Positions 1 through 11,690 of a DNA stretch of 64,000 nt are shown one piece after another. The notes under the pieces were generated by a model. That model ran no database searches, was not told the DNA's origin, and worked only from the letters and a program-made list of their open reading frames with translations. Within the stretch, counting starts at the first letter, position 1, and every line of letters starts with the position of its first letter. This DNA comes from Halisarca cf. caerulea (lineage: Eukaryota > Porifera > Demospongiae > Chondrillida > Halisarcidae), in the NCBI GenBank assembly GCA_963170055.1, contig CAUJGJ010000444.1, positions 7,448,118-7,512,117 of the forward strand. The letters are read 5' to 3'. The position numbers and the translations under genes are program-made.

Positions 1-1
1 A

Positions 2-852
2 AGTACTGTAGCCACTCCAATCTCCACAGTCACAAGCACAACCACCAGCAATAATTCTAGCACCAGTACCCCAGTGGATAGACCTATAGCTAGTACATCA
101 ATCAAGCCATCAGTCAAGCAGGCCAGGACAGCATCACAAGACAGGTAAAATAAAAAAAAAGTTTAATCAATGACATCATATATGATGTAATTGTGATGAT
201 TTGGTACCTATGCCCACCTTTTTATCTCACTTGCAGACATGGTCCTACCAAGAAGAAAAGGGGCTCAGATGAAGTCATTGACCTTGACAAGGTTCTGATG
301 AAAGAAATCCTCAACACAAAAGAAGATGATGAGGATGGTCATTTCAGGGCTAGTGTAGCAGTCTCACTTAGGAAAATGGAAAGCAAAAAGAAGATGCTTG
401 CGAAAATCAAAATACAGCAGGCATTATTTGAGGTGGAATGCTGCAACACACCAATCTTTTCATCAATTGCTACTCACAACACTCCATCATGGCAAATGCC
501 ACATGCACCACCTGGTCCACCTCACCCCACTCCTTACATCCATAACGTTAACACTGGACAACTACATGGTTCTGTATCACTGCCTACTAGCCCATTGTCT
601 TATTCACCACACACTAGCCAGTCACCTTATAACACCCCACTCACTAGTCTATCAACTTGTACACCACTCACTAGTCCTTTGTCTGACACACAATACAGTA
701 GCCCATTGTCATACTACACACCACAGCACACAAGCCCACAACAATCACACAGTGTCTCTACATCACCTCAGTTCACTCCACACACTGGGACATCTGCATT
801 CACTGCATACACTAACACATCTCCACTTGAATTAGAAGACAATGTCATGTGA
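2..852 (+). CDS. Harbinger partner protein (Myb-like), 3' part, two exons
   Basis: C-terminal part of the DNA-binding partner protein that accompanies the transposase in PIF/Harbinger elements. Two exons are visible: 2-144 and 237-852. The intron (145-236) has a GTAAAA donor and a TTGCAG acceptor, and the frame is kept across it. The first exon is Ser/Thr-rich; the second starts with a basic run (KKKRG, nuclear-signal-like), then a Lys/Glu-rich helical stretch, then a long Pro/Ser/Thr/Tyr-rich tail ending at TGA 850-852. The N-terminal Myb/SANT domain would lie left of the window. It runs convergent to the transposase gene downstream, the usual Harbinger layout. Assignment rests on layout and composition, since the DNA-binding domain itself is not visible. 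Confidence 0.6.
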
Positions 853-974
853 TAGCACAATAATGCAATAGTGTATCATTCATTGACAATCAAACTTCAA
901 TTAATATAGTACTTAATATCAGTTTTAACAGTTACCATTATATATACTTGTTGATGATAGTATATCATGCTGTA

Positions 975-2267
975 TTATGAACTACGTACATGTCGGTATT
1001 GCCACTCAAGCTCTCCTTCTGGTGTTAAAAAATGGTCTTTATAGCTGTCACGAATAGTTGCAGCAGTTTGGGAATGAGTGTTGCTACTTAAACGTGAGAT
1101 CCTTGACAGGCTAGAGCTTGTTCCAGTTTCTGTTCTCCAGTCTCCTGGAATGACGTTTCCCATTGAGTCTTCATGGTCAACATAGCCTACAGGACAGTAT
1201 TGCCTGCTGTTTCGACTTGTTGACCTTATGTCTGAGATCTTCAGATAATTATGGAGGCAGCATGCCGCTTTTGTGATGCTTGTTACTTTGTCCGGATCTG
1301 CAATTATTGGCCTCCTAAAAATACGGAACTTTGCTGCCATGATTCCAAAAGTGTTTTCTATTATTCTGCGAGCTCTAGAAAGCCTATAATTAAATATTTG
1401 CTTGTCCTCAGGAAGAAAGCGATCTGGATAAAGTCTCATCATATTAGAGCGTAGGGGAAAAGCTGCATCTCCCACGAAGACATAAGGCAGGTTGTAGCTC
1501 GTACCTGGAATATTTTCAGGTGAAGGAAGAGATAGCTTATTTTGTTCCAAGGCTCGGCCAAAACCCGAATGGCTAAATACTCCACCATCGCTGTGACGAC
1601 CATAATCACCAACATCAATCATTGTGAAGCAATATTGTGCATCACAGACAGCCATTAAAACAATGCTATGTGTACCTTTATAATTGTAGTATGCTGATCC
1701 TGATCTTGGAGGAGCCTGTATTACTACATGCTTTCCATCAATAGCTCCAATGCAATGGGGAAAGTTCCAGATGCGGCCATAGGAGTCACTGATTCTCTTC
1801 CATTCCTCCTCGGTTGAAGGTTTCCTTATGTAATCAGGTGCCAGCATATCCCAAATGGCATCACAAGTCTCTGAGATGATGGTACAGACTGTTGAATGGC
1901 CCATTCTGTAGCTAAAAGCTATAGTCTGCATAGAATCGCCCGTCGCTAGAAAACGCAATGTTACAGCCAATCTCTCAGCCGCGGATATGGCTGACCTAAA
2001 GCTGGTGTCCTGACGTTCGATTTTTGGGCCAATTAAGCTCAGCAAGTGATCAAATCTGCTTGGCAGCATTCGGAAATATCGGAAGAATATATCGTGGTCG
2101 TATAACCTCATCTCTTGAACTAATGAGTGGAACTCTCACAAAGCCTCCCTTCTTCTATTTATCTTCCTGACCCAAGTACGCTTGACCCTTCGCTGCCTTC
2201 TACGCGCCATACGTCGCACTAAAAGGAGCAGTAGCAAAAGCCGTTGTCTTCGATTTAACGTCGCCAT
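975..2267 (-). pseudogene. PIF/Harbinger transposase (HARBI1-like), one nonsense codon
   Basis: DDE nuclease of the HARBI1/DDE_Tnp_4 type, which cuts and inserts the element together with its Myb-like partner. The block GAIDGKHV carries the first catalytic Asp, the block around DVGDYGRHSDGGVF the second, and RRIIENTFG the catalytic Glu; an HTH-like segment precedes them. An open frame starts at ATG 2111, but homologous N-terminal sequence (basic RRR/WVR region, then FHSLVQEMRL) continues in the same frame up to an ATG at 2267. It is broken only by an in-frame TGA at 2136-2138. I therefore read this as a 430-codon gene with one nonsense mutation. Translation from 2111 would lack the basic N-terminus typical of the family. 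Confidence 0.85.
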
Positions 2268-2271
2268 CTTA

Positions 2272-2407
2272 AAAATACGTTCTAGCGGCGAGCGGTTGAC
2301 GCAACATGTGAATTGAGTTTGTTTACGTTAAGTTGCGTTATGTACTATAATTTATTCATTGCGTTTAAGTTGCATTGCGTTGCGTTGCGTTGCAATGTGA
2401 ATGGGCC
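2272..2407. mobile_element. Right end of Harbinger element 1 with terminal repeat
   Basis: The sequence from the transposase start to 2407 ends in a tandem run of GTTGC(GTTGC) units and the motif AATGTGAATGGGCC, followed by TTA (2408-2410), the usual Harbinger target. The same end style (GTGTGAATTGGCC then TTTA, preceded by TTGCGTTA repeats) is seen at 36840-36897, which supports this as a terminus. The left end lies outside the window, so the target duplication cannot be checked. Confidence 0.6.
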
Positions 2408-2410
2408 TTA

Positions 2411-3240
2411 ACTACTGAGTTATTTAATTTAATTTGGTTTACTGAACTAACAGATTCATGCAAAATTGGTGGATAGCAACTACACAAAAGTTTCTGGACA
2501 GAACAAGAGTAAAATTCTAAATGGAATGACCACATTTATTCTTGGTACTGGTGAACTGTTGGATGTTAAGCACCTCAGCAGGAAAGTTGTGGTGATAAAG
2601 ACAAGAAAGCTGAGTTGGTATCAAAGGTTGACTGTATGAAGCAATCAAGGTGATAACAAACTTCGAAAAACCAAGAGATCATGGGGGAAAGCCGATCTCA
2701 GAAGTATGTATGTGTTATATATGATGCATATGTATATATGTACTACTGAATTACGATATAAGTATCACTGTACGTAATTATGCAAACCCATTCAGCTGTC
2801 AACAAAGCAGAAACGCAGAACCCTGGGTGCATTAAAAACGTCTGCAGATCAAGTACTGCCTTTGGTCTATGTGCACAATGGCTACAGCTTACAAAGATTG
2901 ACACAGGGTCCCCAGTCAAGTTGGATATCCCTGGGCCTTCCACAAGCTCAGGCTACATCACAGTTCACCACGCCACAGCATAGGCTAACATCAGCGAGAG
3001 GGCTCAGCAAATTCTTCTATCATGGACCGATTTTCAATTTCAGATGAAAGCTATCATGAGCTTGCCATCATTCACCAGGATCTTCCAAGACTCCACCAAA
3101 TAAGTCCGTGAGAAAGAGAATGAACACTGAGCTTTACATCTCCACTACTCCGTCAAACAATAGAGCCTGTTTGAGTCTGAGGGACAGTCTTAAGAAAGAG
3201 ATTATACTGCTGGTGAGTCATTATAGCAAAACAGTATTCT
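2411..3240. other. Non-coding gap
   Basis: No coding region or repeat is recognised here apart from short overlapping reading frames around 2743-3047 that lack any family motif. The sequence leads into the family F fragment at 3259. Confidence 0.5.
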
Positions 3241-3258
3241 GATAGTGAACTTCAGGAC

Positions 3259-3711
3259 ATGAGTAGCAACTCAGTTGAGATAAAAACAAGCTTCAGTGAT
3301 GAGAAGGAAATACAGAAGGTAGATCAATTCTTTTCTGATTCATGTAAGTACCAGCAAGGTCCAAAAGGCACACTTTGCTCCACAGCACTGTTGAAAGAGC
3401 TGATTTTGACCACCAGGAATAACTGTCATCAGCTCACTAGACATGAATTGGATCTTGCTGTTATGGCACAGATTAATGCTCTGAGAACACCGACATCTGA
3501 CCGGGATCATGAATTGCATGACAGCTCAAAAGTCAGTGCCAATATGCTGTTCTTCATTCATGGCATACCAATATGTTAGACAACTTTCTTGTTCCTCCAT
3601 ACTATCTCCAGAACCCGCTACTATAATCTATGTGATTCTGTAACAGCAAATGGCTTGTGTGAGCGAGTCCACGGAAGTGTTCGCAAACGTGGGAGGTGGG
3701 AATGGTTGGGG
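3259..3711 (+). pseudogene. Orphan transposon-like family F, N-terminal fragment
   Basis: One frame runs from 3259 to a TAG at 3577-3579 and continues in the same frame to a second TAG at 3709-3711. Across the first stop it reads a block of the form IC-stop-TTFLFLHTISRTRYYNL, then NGLCERVHGS. That pattern, TFLFLH followed by NGL-RVHG, is familiar from a large uncharacterised transposon-like protein family of cnidarians and sponges (recall, not a search). The upstream part (LLKELILTTRNNC, ELDLAVMAQINAL) fits the same N-terminus. Another piece of this family lies at 52115-52240. The function of the family is unknown to me. Confidence 0.45.
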
Positions 3712-4009
3712 TAGGGGTAGGTGGGGAGGTGGCAATGGCCAGGGCAGAGGGGGTACTTATATAACTATTAGACAAACGTGCAAAACGCACGGGGAGGACT
3801 ACACACCTCTCGAAGATGCTCCCATCCCCTTCCTGCATCTGTCTGGACATAGAGGTTCTAGTGGTGGGCAGCGGCGTCAAGCACCTACTAATGGTAATGC
3901 AAGTATGTTTAAAACTCGTAAGGAATATTCACTGTGTGCAGTCTCACTTGTTCACACAGACCAAGGGAGGAGAGAGGACAACAGTCTAGGAGGAACTCCC
4001 AGAGAAAGG

Positions 4010-4235
4010 AGACATTGTGGCACGTGTGCTACTGGGATCCACCATACACAACTACTCCCTGGTGTCATGTGGGGAAGGTGTACAAGGTGGACACCTTGCA
4101 AGGACAGGTGTACATCAATGCGTTCAAGAGGGTGAACTCCGCAAAACAGCTCTACAGGAGTGAGCTTCTGGGCACAAGAGACAAAGTTCCAACAAGTGAA
4201 GTAGACCACCCTCTGGACACACACTGCATCTGACA
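4010..4235 (+). pseudogene. Fragment of Crypton-type C-terminal domain
   Basis: The segment reads GDIVARVL-GSTIHN, then after a frameshift GKVYKVDTL, QVYINAFKRV and AKQLYRSELLGTRDKVP. It matches almost residue for residue the end of the Crypton-like gene at 62167-62616 (GDIVARVLPGSTMHN, GKVYKVDPL, AKQLYRSELLGTRDKVP). The domain looks like a small beta-rich (chromo/SH3-like) fold, but I do not recognise it by name. A Gly/Arg-rich stretch precedes it at about 3690-3760. This is a decayed second copy of that family's 3' end. Confidence 0.55.
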
Positions 4236-4696
4236 GAGTGGCTGTACGAACTGAGGATAGGCCGTGATGAAGTGCCTTCATCACGGCCAAGGAGTCCTTA
4301 CTTTAGAAGTGAGCCCAACTATGTTTGTTTGTAGGGGGGTTATTGTATGTGTATTTCTTCTTGAGTGAAAATAAAGGGATGTAATTTGGAACAGGGCCTG
4401 TAAATATTGTTGGATTTAAGTTTTTCAGCCATTCTTGTCATTGCCAACTCCCCCCCTTTATGGTCACAATACAGATGGTAAATAATGGATGTATATAGCT
4501 TGTGGTTGACTCTGCTTTTGACTTGGCTGTTCCAAATTACTTGCTGTTTCTAATTAACCCACTTTACCATACCTTACCATACCTTGCCATACCTTACCTA
4601 TTTGTAAATTAATTTTTAACTTTAGTGGAAGACCTCCTGGAAGACCTTAAATAAATTAGAGGTTTATAGGACCCCACATGTTAAATATATATAGAG

Positions 4697-5237
4697 GTAA
4701 TCAACCGATAATGCGGGATACAACATTCCAAGGAAGAGTCTAAAGAATGGTTGATTTGCAAGGGGTTCCGAAGGGGCTGAAGCAGGTTCTGCAGGAAAGA
4801 GGGTTGACACAGCAAACATGAAACGGAAGGATATGATTGATAAACTTTCGGCTATGCCTGATTTCAAATGTGAAAAATCAAGACTGGAAAGGTTTTTCCT
4901 TGATAGGGGCCTGCGTGTCTACTTTTTACCAAAATTCCACTGCAAATTAAACCCTATTGAACGGGCATGGTGCAAGGCCAAGCTGCATGCAAGACAGCAT
5001 TGTGATTATACATTTGACGGCTTAAAACACATTGTACCAATAGCACTTAATGAAGTAACTACATCAGACATTAGAAAGTATTTCCGTAAAGTTAGGGACT
5101 ACATGGAGGCATACCGTAGCAACATATCTGGTCCAGGAGTAGAAGAAGAAGTAAAGAAGTACAAGTCTCATAGGCAATATCCAGCAAAGAAGTTTAGTCA
5201 GTATATTATACACTTAGTGCATGTTCATATGTCATAA
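4697..5237 (+). pseudogene. DDE-type transposase, C-terminal fragment
   Basis: C-terminal third of a DDE endonuclease common in marine invertebrates. Visible blocks: TTFQGRV and RMVDLQGVPKGLKQVL (interrupted by TAA 4730-4732 and TGA 4818-4820 in that frame), then after a frameshift a 139-codon stretch. That stretch holds YFLPKFHCKLNPIERAW, the family's last catalytic region with Glu in NPIERAW, followed by IRKYFRKVRDYMEAY and VKKYKSHR. The same C-terminal blocks occur on the other strand at 28800-29030. It is truncated at the left and non-functional. Confidence 0.7.
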
Positions 5238-5744
5238 CTATGCTGTAAGATCTGTTTTTTTGTACAAGTAGGCCCTTTTAATTTATGCAAATTTATTCGG
5301 TAATAATGCTAATGAGCTTTCATAAGCATTTTATATCTTTGAACAACCCACAATTTTATGAAGAATTAAACTGATCTGTAAACCCCTATCTTCGAGGAGA
5401 GCTGGACTACGAAGAATACGTTAATGGTACCTAGACCTCAGTAGACAATTTGCCATTGAGCCCCCATCTTTTGGATACAGATGATAGTGAGCTGACTGAT
5501 AACCCTTTTAAAAGGTTTACTTCACGAAGAAGCTAGGAAGGTTTTCCCAACCCCTACTAACAGCCGAATGCTTTGGGCACTACATAGTGAAATGCTTCCA
5601 AGACTATTTTTTCACATAAAATCGCTATAACAAAACATTTATTAACTTTTCCATGTGGGTGCATTGACCATTCCTCTCCAAAGCTGAGATCTTCCCACTG
5701 AGCCCCCTTCTTGAGCCCAAAGAGAGAAAATCAGCAAAAAAGAA
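5238..5744. other. AT-rich gap, possible decayed 5' part of family E copy
   Basis: No open gene. The last 120 bases or so (Pro/Lys-coding in one frame) lead without a clear break into the family E copy that starts at 5745. They resemble the sequence preceding the matching blocks at 25415-25597, so this may be its decayed 5' portion. Confidence 0.3.
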
Positions 5745-8320
5745 GGCGATTATGTTCATACTGAGTACCCAAAGTTTGACGCTCTCTGTAGGGAAAAAGT
5801 AGGAAAGTCTTTTATTAAGATTGCAAATAAGCATGTTATTCAACTTGGAATTGAAAATTGTGACCCATCTGTATTGAAAAAAGTGGTGAAAGAGATTGAA
5901 CGAAGAATCTTGACAGCCTGTACCGAGTCTTTAATGCAGTCTACTCTACCTGCTCTGTACAGTACAGACAAGTTCATTGTGACAATGAAACCAAATTTGT
6001 TGCTACTGGTGTAGAACGCGAGTTTAATGTTTCAGGCACTTATGTTGCCAACAAATTAAAACTACTTGCTTTGGATGTGAATCCAGCAATTCCCAGGTTA
6101 GAAATGACATCTCACCTGAAATCAACTACGAAACAATTTGCTGGTCCTTTTTTTAAAGTGTGCCAGTGCCACCAAACAAGAAGAAGCTATCTCAAATAGA
6201 TTCTTCTCTTGTATTGAGTGAGGAATTGAAGCCTGGGATCCTGTGTGTACCTATTACTTGAACTCGCCAGCTAAGAGATGAAACACACCTCATTGAGGCA
6301 CACAGCCGAAAGTTTCCTCTTGCTGAGATCAAACAGGAACTGCTAAATAAGCATGAAAAATTTATGCGTCTGCACACAGACCAACAAATAGAGGCCACAA
6401 GTAGAGAGGACATTGCAACTTGGTTGAGTAGCGCATCCTCTAATCTCAATGCAAATGAAATGACCATAAAAGAACTGATTGAAACTGGCCTCTACTGAGA
6501 GGACACGTATGCTGTGGTTATGGCATGATCATTCAAGCCTAGTGTCACATGGCGTTGTTGCTGTCATGGTTGGTGTGTTGTATGACCCCATTGTGTTTTT
6601 TGAGTCTGAATGTCCAGGTATTCAAGGGTATGTGGAGGAAGGTGTAATTCACTTTGTCGCCCATGGCAGCTCCACTCTGAGTGATCAAGCCGCCATCATC
6701 CCTAAGAGGCTGGCCGAACTTGACAGTCTGTGCGATGTGGTAACCACTAAGAATGGACTTCATGTGACTGACACTTTGAGGTTTTTCAAAGGGGACAAGC
6801 CTGCAGCTCAATTTAACACTTCAAAGTTTCTGTCTTTAAGAAGGCCCACTTGTATGGGTCTGACCTTAGGGAGGCCTTAGTTGAGGTTGCTCACTTGTTT
6901 GCCAAGTGTAATTCAGAATCTGATGACTTCCTTGCTTTGAGTACATATATTGAGTGCTTACTACAAATCAGTAATATTTCGTACTCAACCCACCGATGCT
7001 AGTCGCAATCCAAAGCAGTGTTCTCAGTTCCATAACTGTGCCTTCATTGTGCATGAACTTCACTTGGAACTGTTTGGTGATGCACTCACTGGGCTGTACT
7101 TCCATGCTTTGTTAATGCATGGGCCAGTGCAGCATGAAGTTGTTTGTAGTCGCTCTGTCAATGCAGACAAAGAAGAGAGGCTATTCAAGAGTGCTGGAAC
7201 TGCAGCCAAGTGCACTGACAGGAAGCCTGAAAACATGCTTCCAGTTATTCTGAAGTGTCTGCAAGTAAAGCATGCCAGCACCAGTGCTGCTATCAACCCT
7301 ATTCTTGAGCTGCGCTCCAAGAATAGCCGCATCAGCACCCATGCAAAGGGCCTATCAGCCTATAAAGACAGTGATGAGGAAGGCATGGATCCAGCAACGA
7401 CCATATGTCTGGCAAGCACACCTAGAGAGAATTGCCCACTTCCTGTCAGAAGGAAAGGGGCAATGGTGGAAAGTTTTGGACACAGGTGAAGACATTGCGT
7501 TCCAATTTAATGACAGCGACAGTGAACCTAAGTTACCACTTCCTGAGAAGCCACAACTCTTGCATTTCCGTACATAGGATATGTCAGCTGTGGTCAAGAG
7601 AGCCGATGAAAGCTAGGAGGACTGCACTAGGAACAAGGTTGAGCTGCCTACTTCAGAATCTATGGTGGGACTTCACTCTGAGCAAGGGAGCTTGATAGCC
7701 ACAGTAGAGACAGAGGTATCCCATGAGATATCCACTGATTTGTGCAATGACCCTCCTCTTTGTTCCACTCCAGTTCGAAGCACTTCATGTCCAGATGGTG
7801 AAGTACCTGAGAAGACCCAACTTCCATCACACATAGTGGTGCCCTGTCAGGAGCTTTGTCATAAAAACGAGGTAGACATGCATCCTGGCAGGGAGGAGGA
7901 TGATGCTGCCGACTGTGATACTCAAGATAACCATCATGATGATAATGATGCTGAGGCAGACTATATCAACATGAATTTGGAAGAGCAGCCAAGCACAAGT
8001 AGTAGTGAGCTTTAAGTCATCAGTTTGTGAGGGGCCAATAACAACCAGACGTAAGTAACAATTAATAAACATATGCCATTGAACAGCATAGGATCTGATT
8101 TACTTGTATGTTGTATATACACAGGGGAAACGTAGAAAGCCAGAATTTCTGAGAAGCGGCGCATATGTCGCTTCCAGGAAAGAAAAGTTACCACTTCCCT
8201 CATGTCCTGAAGGAATTGTTAATAAACAAGCAGTTCCCATACGAGATATGCTACAACTTTCCCAAATGTGTGGACCCACAATGTAAATGGGTCCACTGGA
8301 AAGGGAAGACCCCCGCCTAA
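5745..8320 (+). pseudogene. Orphan transposon-like family E, copy 1 (internal deletion)
   Basis: Long decayed gene in several frames. In order: HTEYPKFDALCREKVGKSF and IENCDPSVLKKVVKEI (5749-5990); VEREFNVSGTYVANKLKLL; a Lys-rich helical part (6180-6490); TRMLWLWHDHSSLVSHG (6506-6556); VYDPIVFFE-like block; RFFKGDKPAAQF (6779-6814). The next block is YGSDLREAL (6853-6880), so the middle of the protein is missing here although present in copy 2 (47133-49067). Then CSQFHNCAF, HALLMHGPVQHE and RSVNADKEERLF (7149-7185), RIAHFLSEGKGQWW, an acidic tail, and a last part with CPEGIVNKQAVPIRDML (8198-8250) and CKWVHWKGKTP. The HGD-PA-QF and RS-N-E-ERLF motifs recur in many cnidarian and sponge proteins of unknown function (recall). 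Multiple stops and frameshifts. Confidence 0.6.
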
Positions 8321-8629
8321 CAGGAAACTGGGAGTCCTACAAAGGAGGAAATACAACTACAAAAACATTTTTTCTCAAAACCACGGTTCAAAACATATTA
8401 CCAGATTACAAATAAACAAACCTTTTTTGTGCACCAGATACTGGTGTGTTGGTTTTGCTGCAGCCATTTTAGTTTAATGATGCAATGTGACGTTCAAACA
8501 CAAGGTGAGGAGCAAAGTCTGAATCATGAGATAACCACGTGACTTATATTCTATAGGAACTGTAAAACAACAATTTCTCACTATGTGTTAAGAAGAGAAA
8601 AAAGAAAAAGAGCAAATGTCCCACATGCG

Positions 8630-9020
8630 TATGTACAGTTGTAGGTGCAAATCGACAAGATGGTGGATACGACTTTTCTACTTTCTCGTGGACGTTGCTG
8701 TCATCAACTCCCACATTCTCATCCAGGAGTCTCCTGCCTGTTTCAAGCTAATGCGGAAGGAGTATGTCCTGGAGCTGGCCAAGAAGTTGATGTCCCAGCA
8801 CAACTTGAGAAAGAGGAAAGGCCATCCATCAGTCAACAGGCCTCCATCTTTACGTTTCTGTGACCGCCACTTCCCCATAAAGGACTCCAAATAGCAAGTG
8901 CTGTGTCTGCAGTACTTAGGACCACCGAGTGAGGACCTCCTACTGCCATGCGGACTGCAACAAGGACAAATCTGTCCATCTCTGTTCTTCTCCTTGTTTC
9001 GGTGTTTACCACAAGAAACA
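8630..9020 (+). pseudogene. piggyBac transposase C-terminal fragment
   Basis: The end of a piggyBac (PGBD-type) transposase: STRWWIRLFYFLVDVAVINSHIL is the conserved post-catalytic helix, followed by LELAKKLMSQHNLRKRK and RFCDRHFPI. After a one-base shift and an in-frame TAG it ends in a Cys-rich zinc-ribbon (KCCVCST, RTSYCHADC, HLCSSPCFGVYH). The sequence immediately upstream (8616-8629) is the terminal motif of element D, so the rest of the gene has been lost at that junction. Confidence 0.7.
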
Positions 9021-9024
9021 TACA

Positions 9025-9639
9025 TAACCATAATCTCTAGGCAGACTCTGTATAACAGAGAAATAACATTATAGTCTTGCATAATTGTACTGTACTTTTT
9101 TGTATAACAGAAATCTGCCAGTCTGTACAGTGATCTTTATACCTTAACGTACTGCTATGAAACTGTAATAATAGTTGCCAATCGCCTTATTGAACAAATC
9201 TTTGAATTTATGTGACAAAACTGGAAATAATAAAATGGAACTTTCGTGGTTTTATGGCTTACAACACTCGAGTGGCGCATGAATTCTAAAGGATTAAGAT
9301 TTGTTAATTTATGAATATGTATTACTCAAAAACATCCAGTCCTGGATCAGCCATTGAACCCAGGAAGCCATAGTTGAGCTGACAACCCTGGACACAGTGC
9401 CAAGTATAGCTCATATTGTTCTTGCCATCCAGCAAGCTCAGGTAAGAGCTGACACATTACTGATAGTCAACAGTGCTGCATGTCTTAGTAGTTACGTCAA
9501 CAACGTTGCACAGAGAGTGAAGTGCCCACTAGCTACCATATGGAGAAGGAAGGCCTCATTCAATGTATGACTATTAATATCATAATCATACCAACATAGT
9601 TTTGAATTATCCATAATTACTTTTTAGTTTCTGTATATC
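9025..9639. other. Gap without recognisable gene
   Basis: AT-rich sequence with no open reading frame of note. I see no repeat unit or family motif. Confidence 0.4.
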
Positions 9640-10170
9640 AATATAATAGCGTAGATATCCTCATAGAAGAAGGTAGAGCAACCAAATGTGGGGCATACAA
9701 AGTAACCGAATTATTTGTAGGCACATCAGAGCGCCCCTTAAGGAAATGGAGAGGGGAGTTTTACAAAAAGGGTGAAATTAGGCAAATGCATTTACATCGG
9801 ATGAAAATGTAAAAGAATATGAAATACAGTGGCTACACGAGCAAACAGCAAAGAATAATAATAGGGTAACCGTCAGTAGGTTCTGCAAGTGGTTTAATGA
9901 GGTCTGCATTCCTGCACACATTCTTTCACTAGCTCCTAATTCCCCTAAATCTATATCAAGAGTAACAGCATGGAGGTGGATGCAAGACTTAGGGTCTGAA
10001 TTCAGTAGATATTTGAAGGGTTATGCAGATGGGCATGAAAAAGAAAAGATGTAGTTCAAAGCCACATTGAATACATAACACAACTAAATAAGTTGCAAAG
10101 TACACACTTGCCCCCACCATTACCTTCTGACAGCAGTGATCATGATCAGAGTCTAATGAGATAGGAGACA
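9640..10170 (+). pseudogene. DDE-type transposase, N-terminal/middle fragment
   Basis: Pieces in two frames match the region before the catalytic core of the family at 4697-5237 and 28673-30152: IEEGRATKCGAYKVTEL, VTVSRFCKWFNEV, PKSISRVTAWRWMQDLG, YLKGYADGHEKE and, after a shift, DVVQSHIEYITQLNKL. The 28673-30152 copy shows the same order (TAWKLMK, LGFEHLK, KGFVDGHE, ITMMKDL). No catalytic residues lie in this part. A 40-base stretch (about 9655-9695) is repeated at 11518-11560. Confidence 0.5.
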
Positions 10171-10202
10171 TACATGCAACAAAGAAATTGGTCATAATCT
10201 AT

Positions 10203-10700
10203 CATGCCACTTCCTGAGAAGCCACAACTCTTGCATCCATACACCGGACATGTCAGCTGTGGTCAAAAGAGCCGATGGAACCTGGGATGAGTGCACTAGG
10301 AACAAGGTTGAGCTGCCTACTTCAGAATCTATGGTTTGACCCTACTCTGAGCAAGGGAGCTTGACTGCAACAGTAGTAGAGGTATCCCATGAGATATCCA
10401 CTGATTTGTACAATGACCCCCTCCTCTTTGTTCCACTCCAGTTCAAAGCACTTCCTATCCAGATGGTGAAGTGCCTGAGAAGACCCAACTTCCACCACCC
10501 ATAATAGTGCCCTGTCAGGAGCTTTAGCATGAAAAATGAGGGTGGACATGCCTCCTGACAGGGAGGGGAGATGATGCCATTGCCACTGACAGTGATACTC
10601 AAGATAACCATCATGATGACAATGATGCTGAGGCGGGCCATATCAACATGGATTCGGATGAGCAGCAAACCACAAGTAGTTGTGAGTTTACATCATCAGT
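10203..10700 (+). repeat. Duplicate of the 3' part of family E copy 1
   Basis: About 490 bp closely matching 7537-8030 throughout in the same orientation, starting ATGCCACTTCCTGAGAAGCC and including AGATATCCACTGATTTG and ATAACCATCATGATGA. It covers the acidic tail region of family E. It contains stops and small indels relative to the copy at 7.5 kb. Confidence 0.85.
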
Positions 10701-11690
10701 TTGTAAGGGAATTGCAAAGCTGCTAGGTACATCACCTGAATTGGTGGTTTGACAAGCTAAGATGTTTAGCTAAGTGTAAGGTTGCAAGGTGTAAAAGATT
10801 GGGAAGATGTCATATAGGGTAGAGAACTGCCTGAATAGCGTCTTCAATTTTGAGATCGGCAAAGTTAACGTTTAGACCAATCAGATTGCACACAGCTGAT
10901 GATGTAATGATGCATCACCATGGTTTTACCATGGTTACGACCCAAAGATGAATGTTGACACAGTATAATTTAGTAATCTTTTGTGTTTCTCAAAGTGCTC
11001 TTTTGTTGCGCAAGGATCCTTCTTTTCACCGTTTAGATTTGCAGTTTTAACCCTCAAAAACAGCCCTAAAATGGGCAGAATGAAGAGGAACAAAGTATTC
11101 CAGAAATGGACAGTTTGTGGGAAGTGAAAAGAATAAAAGTCTTGGCAAATGTGGTACAGGAGCTTGGTGAATTTGCTGAAGTACCTTCTGAGCAGGGTCC
11201 CAGTGGCTCTTTTCTAGAAGATAACAGGGAAAGTGATGAACAATCTGGCTCAGAAGATCAATTAAAAATTTCTAAGGGAAAATGTACATGCATCTAGCGA
11301 AGATGATGAAGACATAGAGTGGGTATCAATACTTGTTACTGTCTAAATAGGGCATAAAAAGTAGGTATGGGTATTTCACTGTTTTTCCTTCTTATTTCAT
11401 TTTTCTGTCATCATTCTGGCTTCTAGATATGAATTTTCTATAGAAGATGCTAACATCTTGTACAGAGTGGATAGATAAGCATAGTCCAGAAGTAAAGATG
11501 GTTGGCCTAATCAGTGTAGATATCCTCATAGAAGAAGGTAGAGCAACAAAATGTGGGGCAAGGATAAAACCCCTTCGTAAACCTGATACCATACAAACAG
11601 CAGATTCATAGTTGATACAACCAAAATTAAAAACAAAGTTGAAAGATCTTTCCATTAGTAAACAACAGACCAATCTCAAAACCATTCCCA
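10701..11690. other. Gap with one short acidic ORF
   Basis: An open frame at 11106-11297 (63 codons, Glu/Ser-rich C-terminal half) starts at ATG, but nothing supports it as a gene beyond length and composition. A decayed piece at about 11480-11570 (VDILIEEGRATKCG in one frame) repeats the DDE-transposase N-terminal motif at 9655-9695. Confidence 0.35.

Noticed and set aside
4318..4640. CTTACCATACC repeats as a regulatory element
   Set aside because: Only three or four imperfect copies (ACCTTACCATACCTTGCCATACC) in AT-rich sequence; no surrounding gene to regulate.
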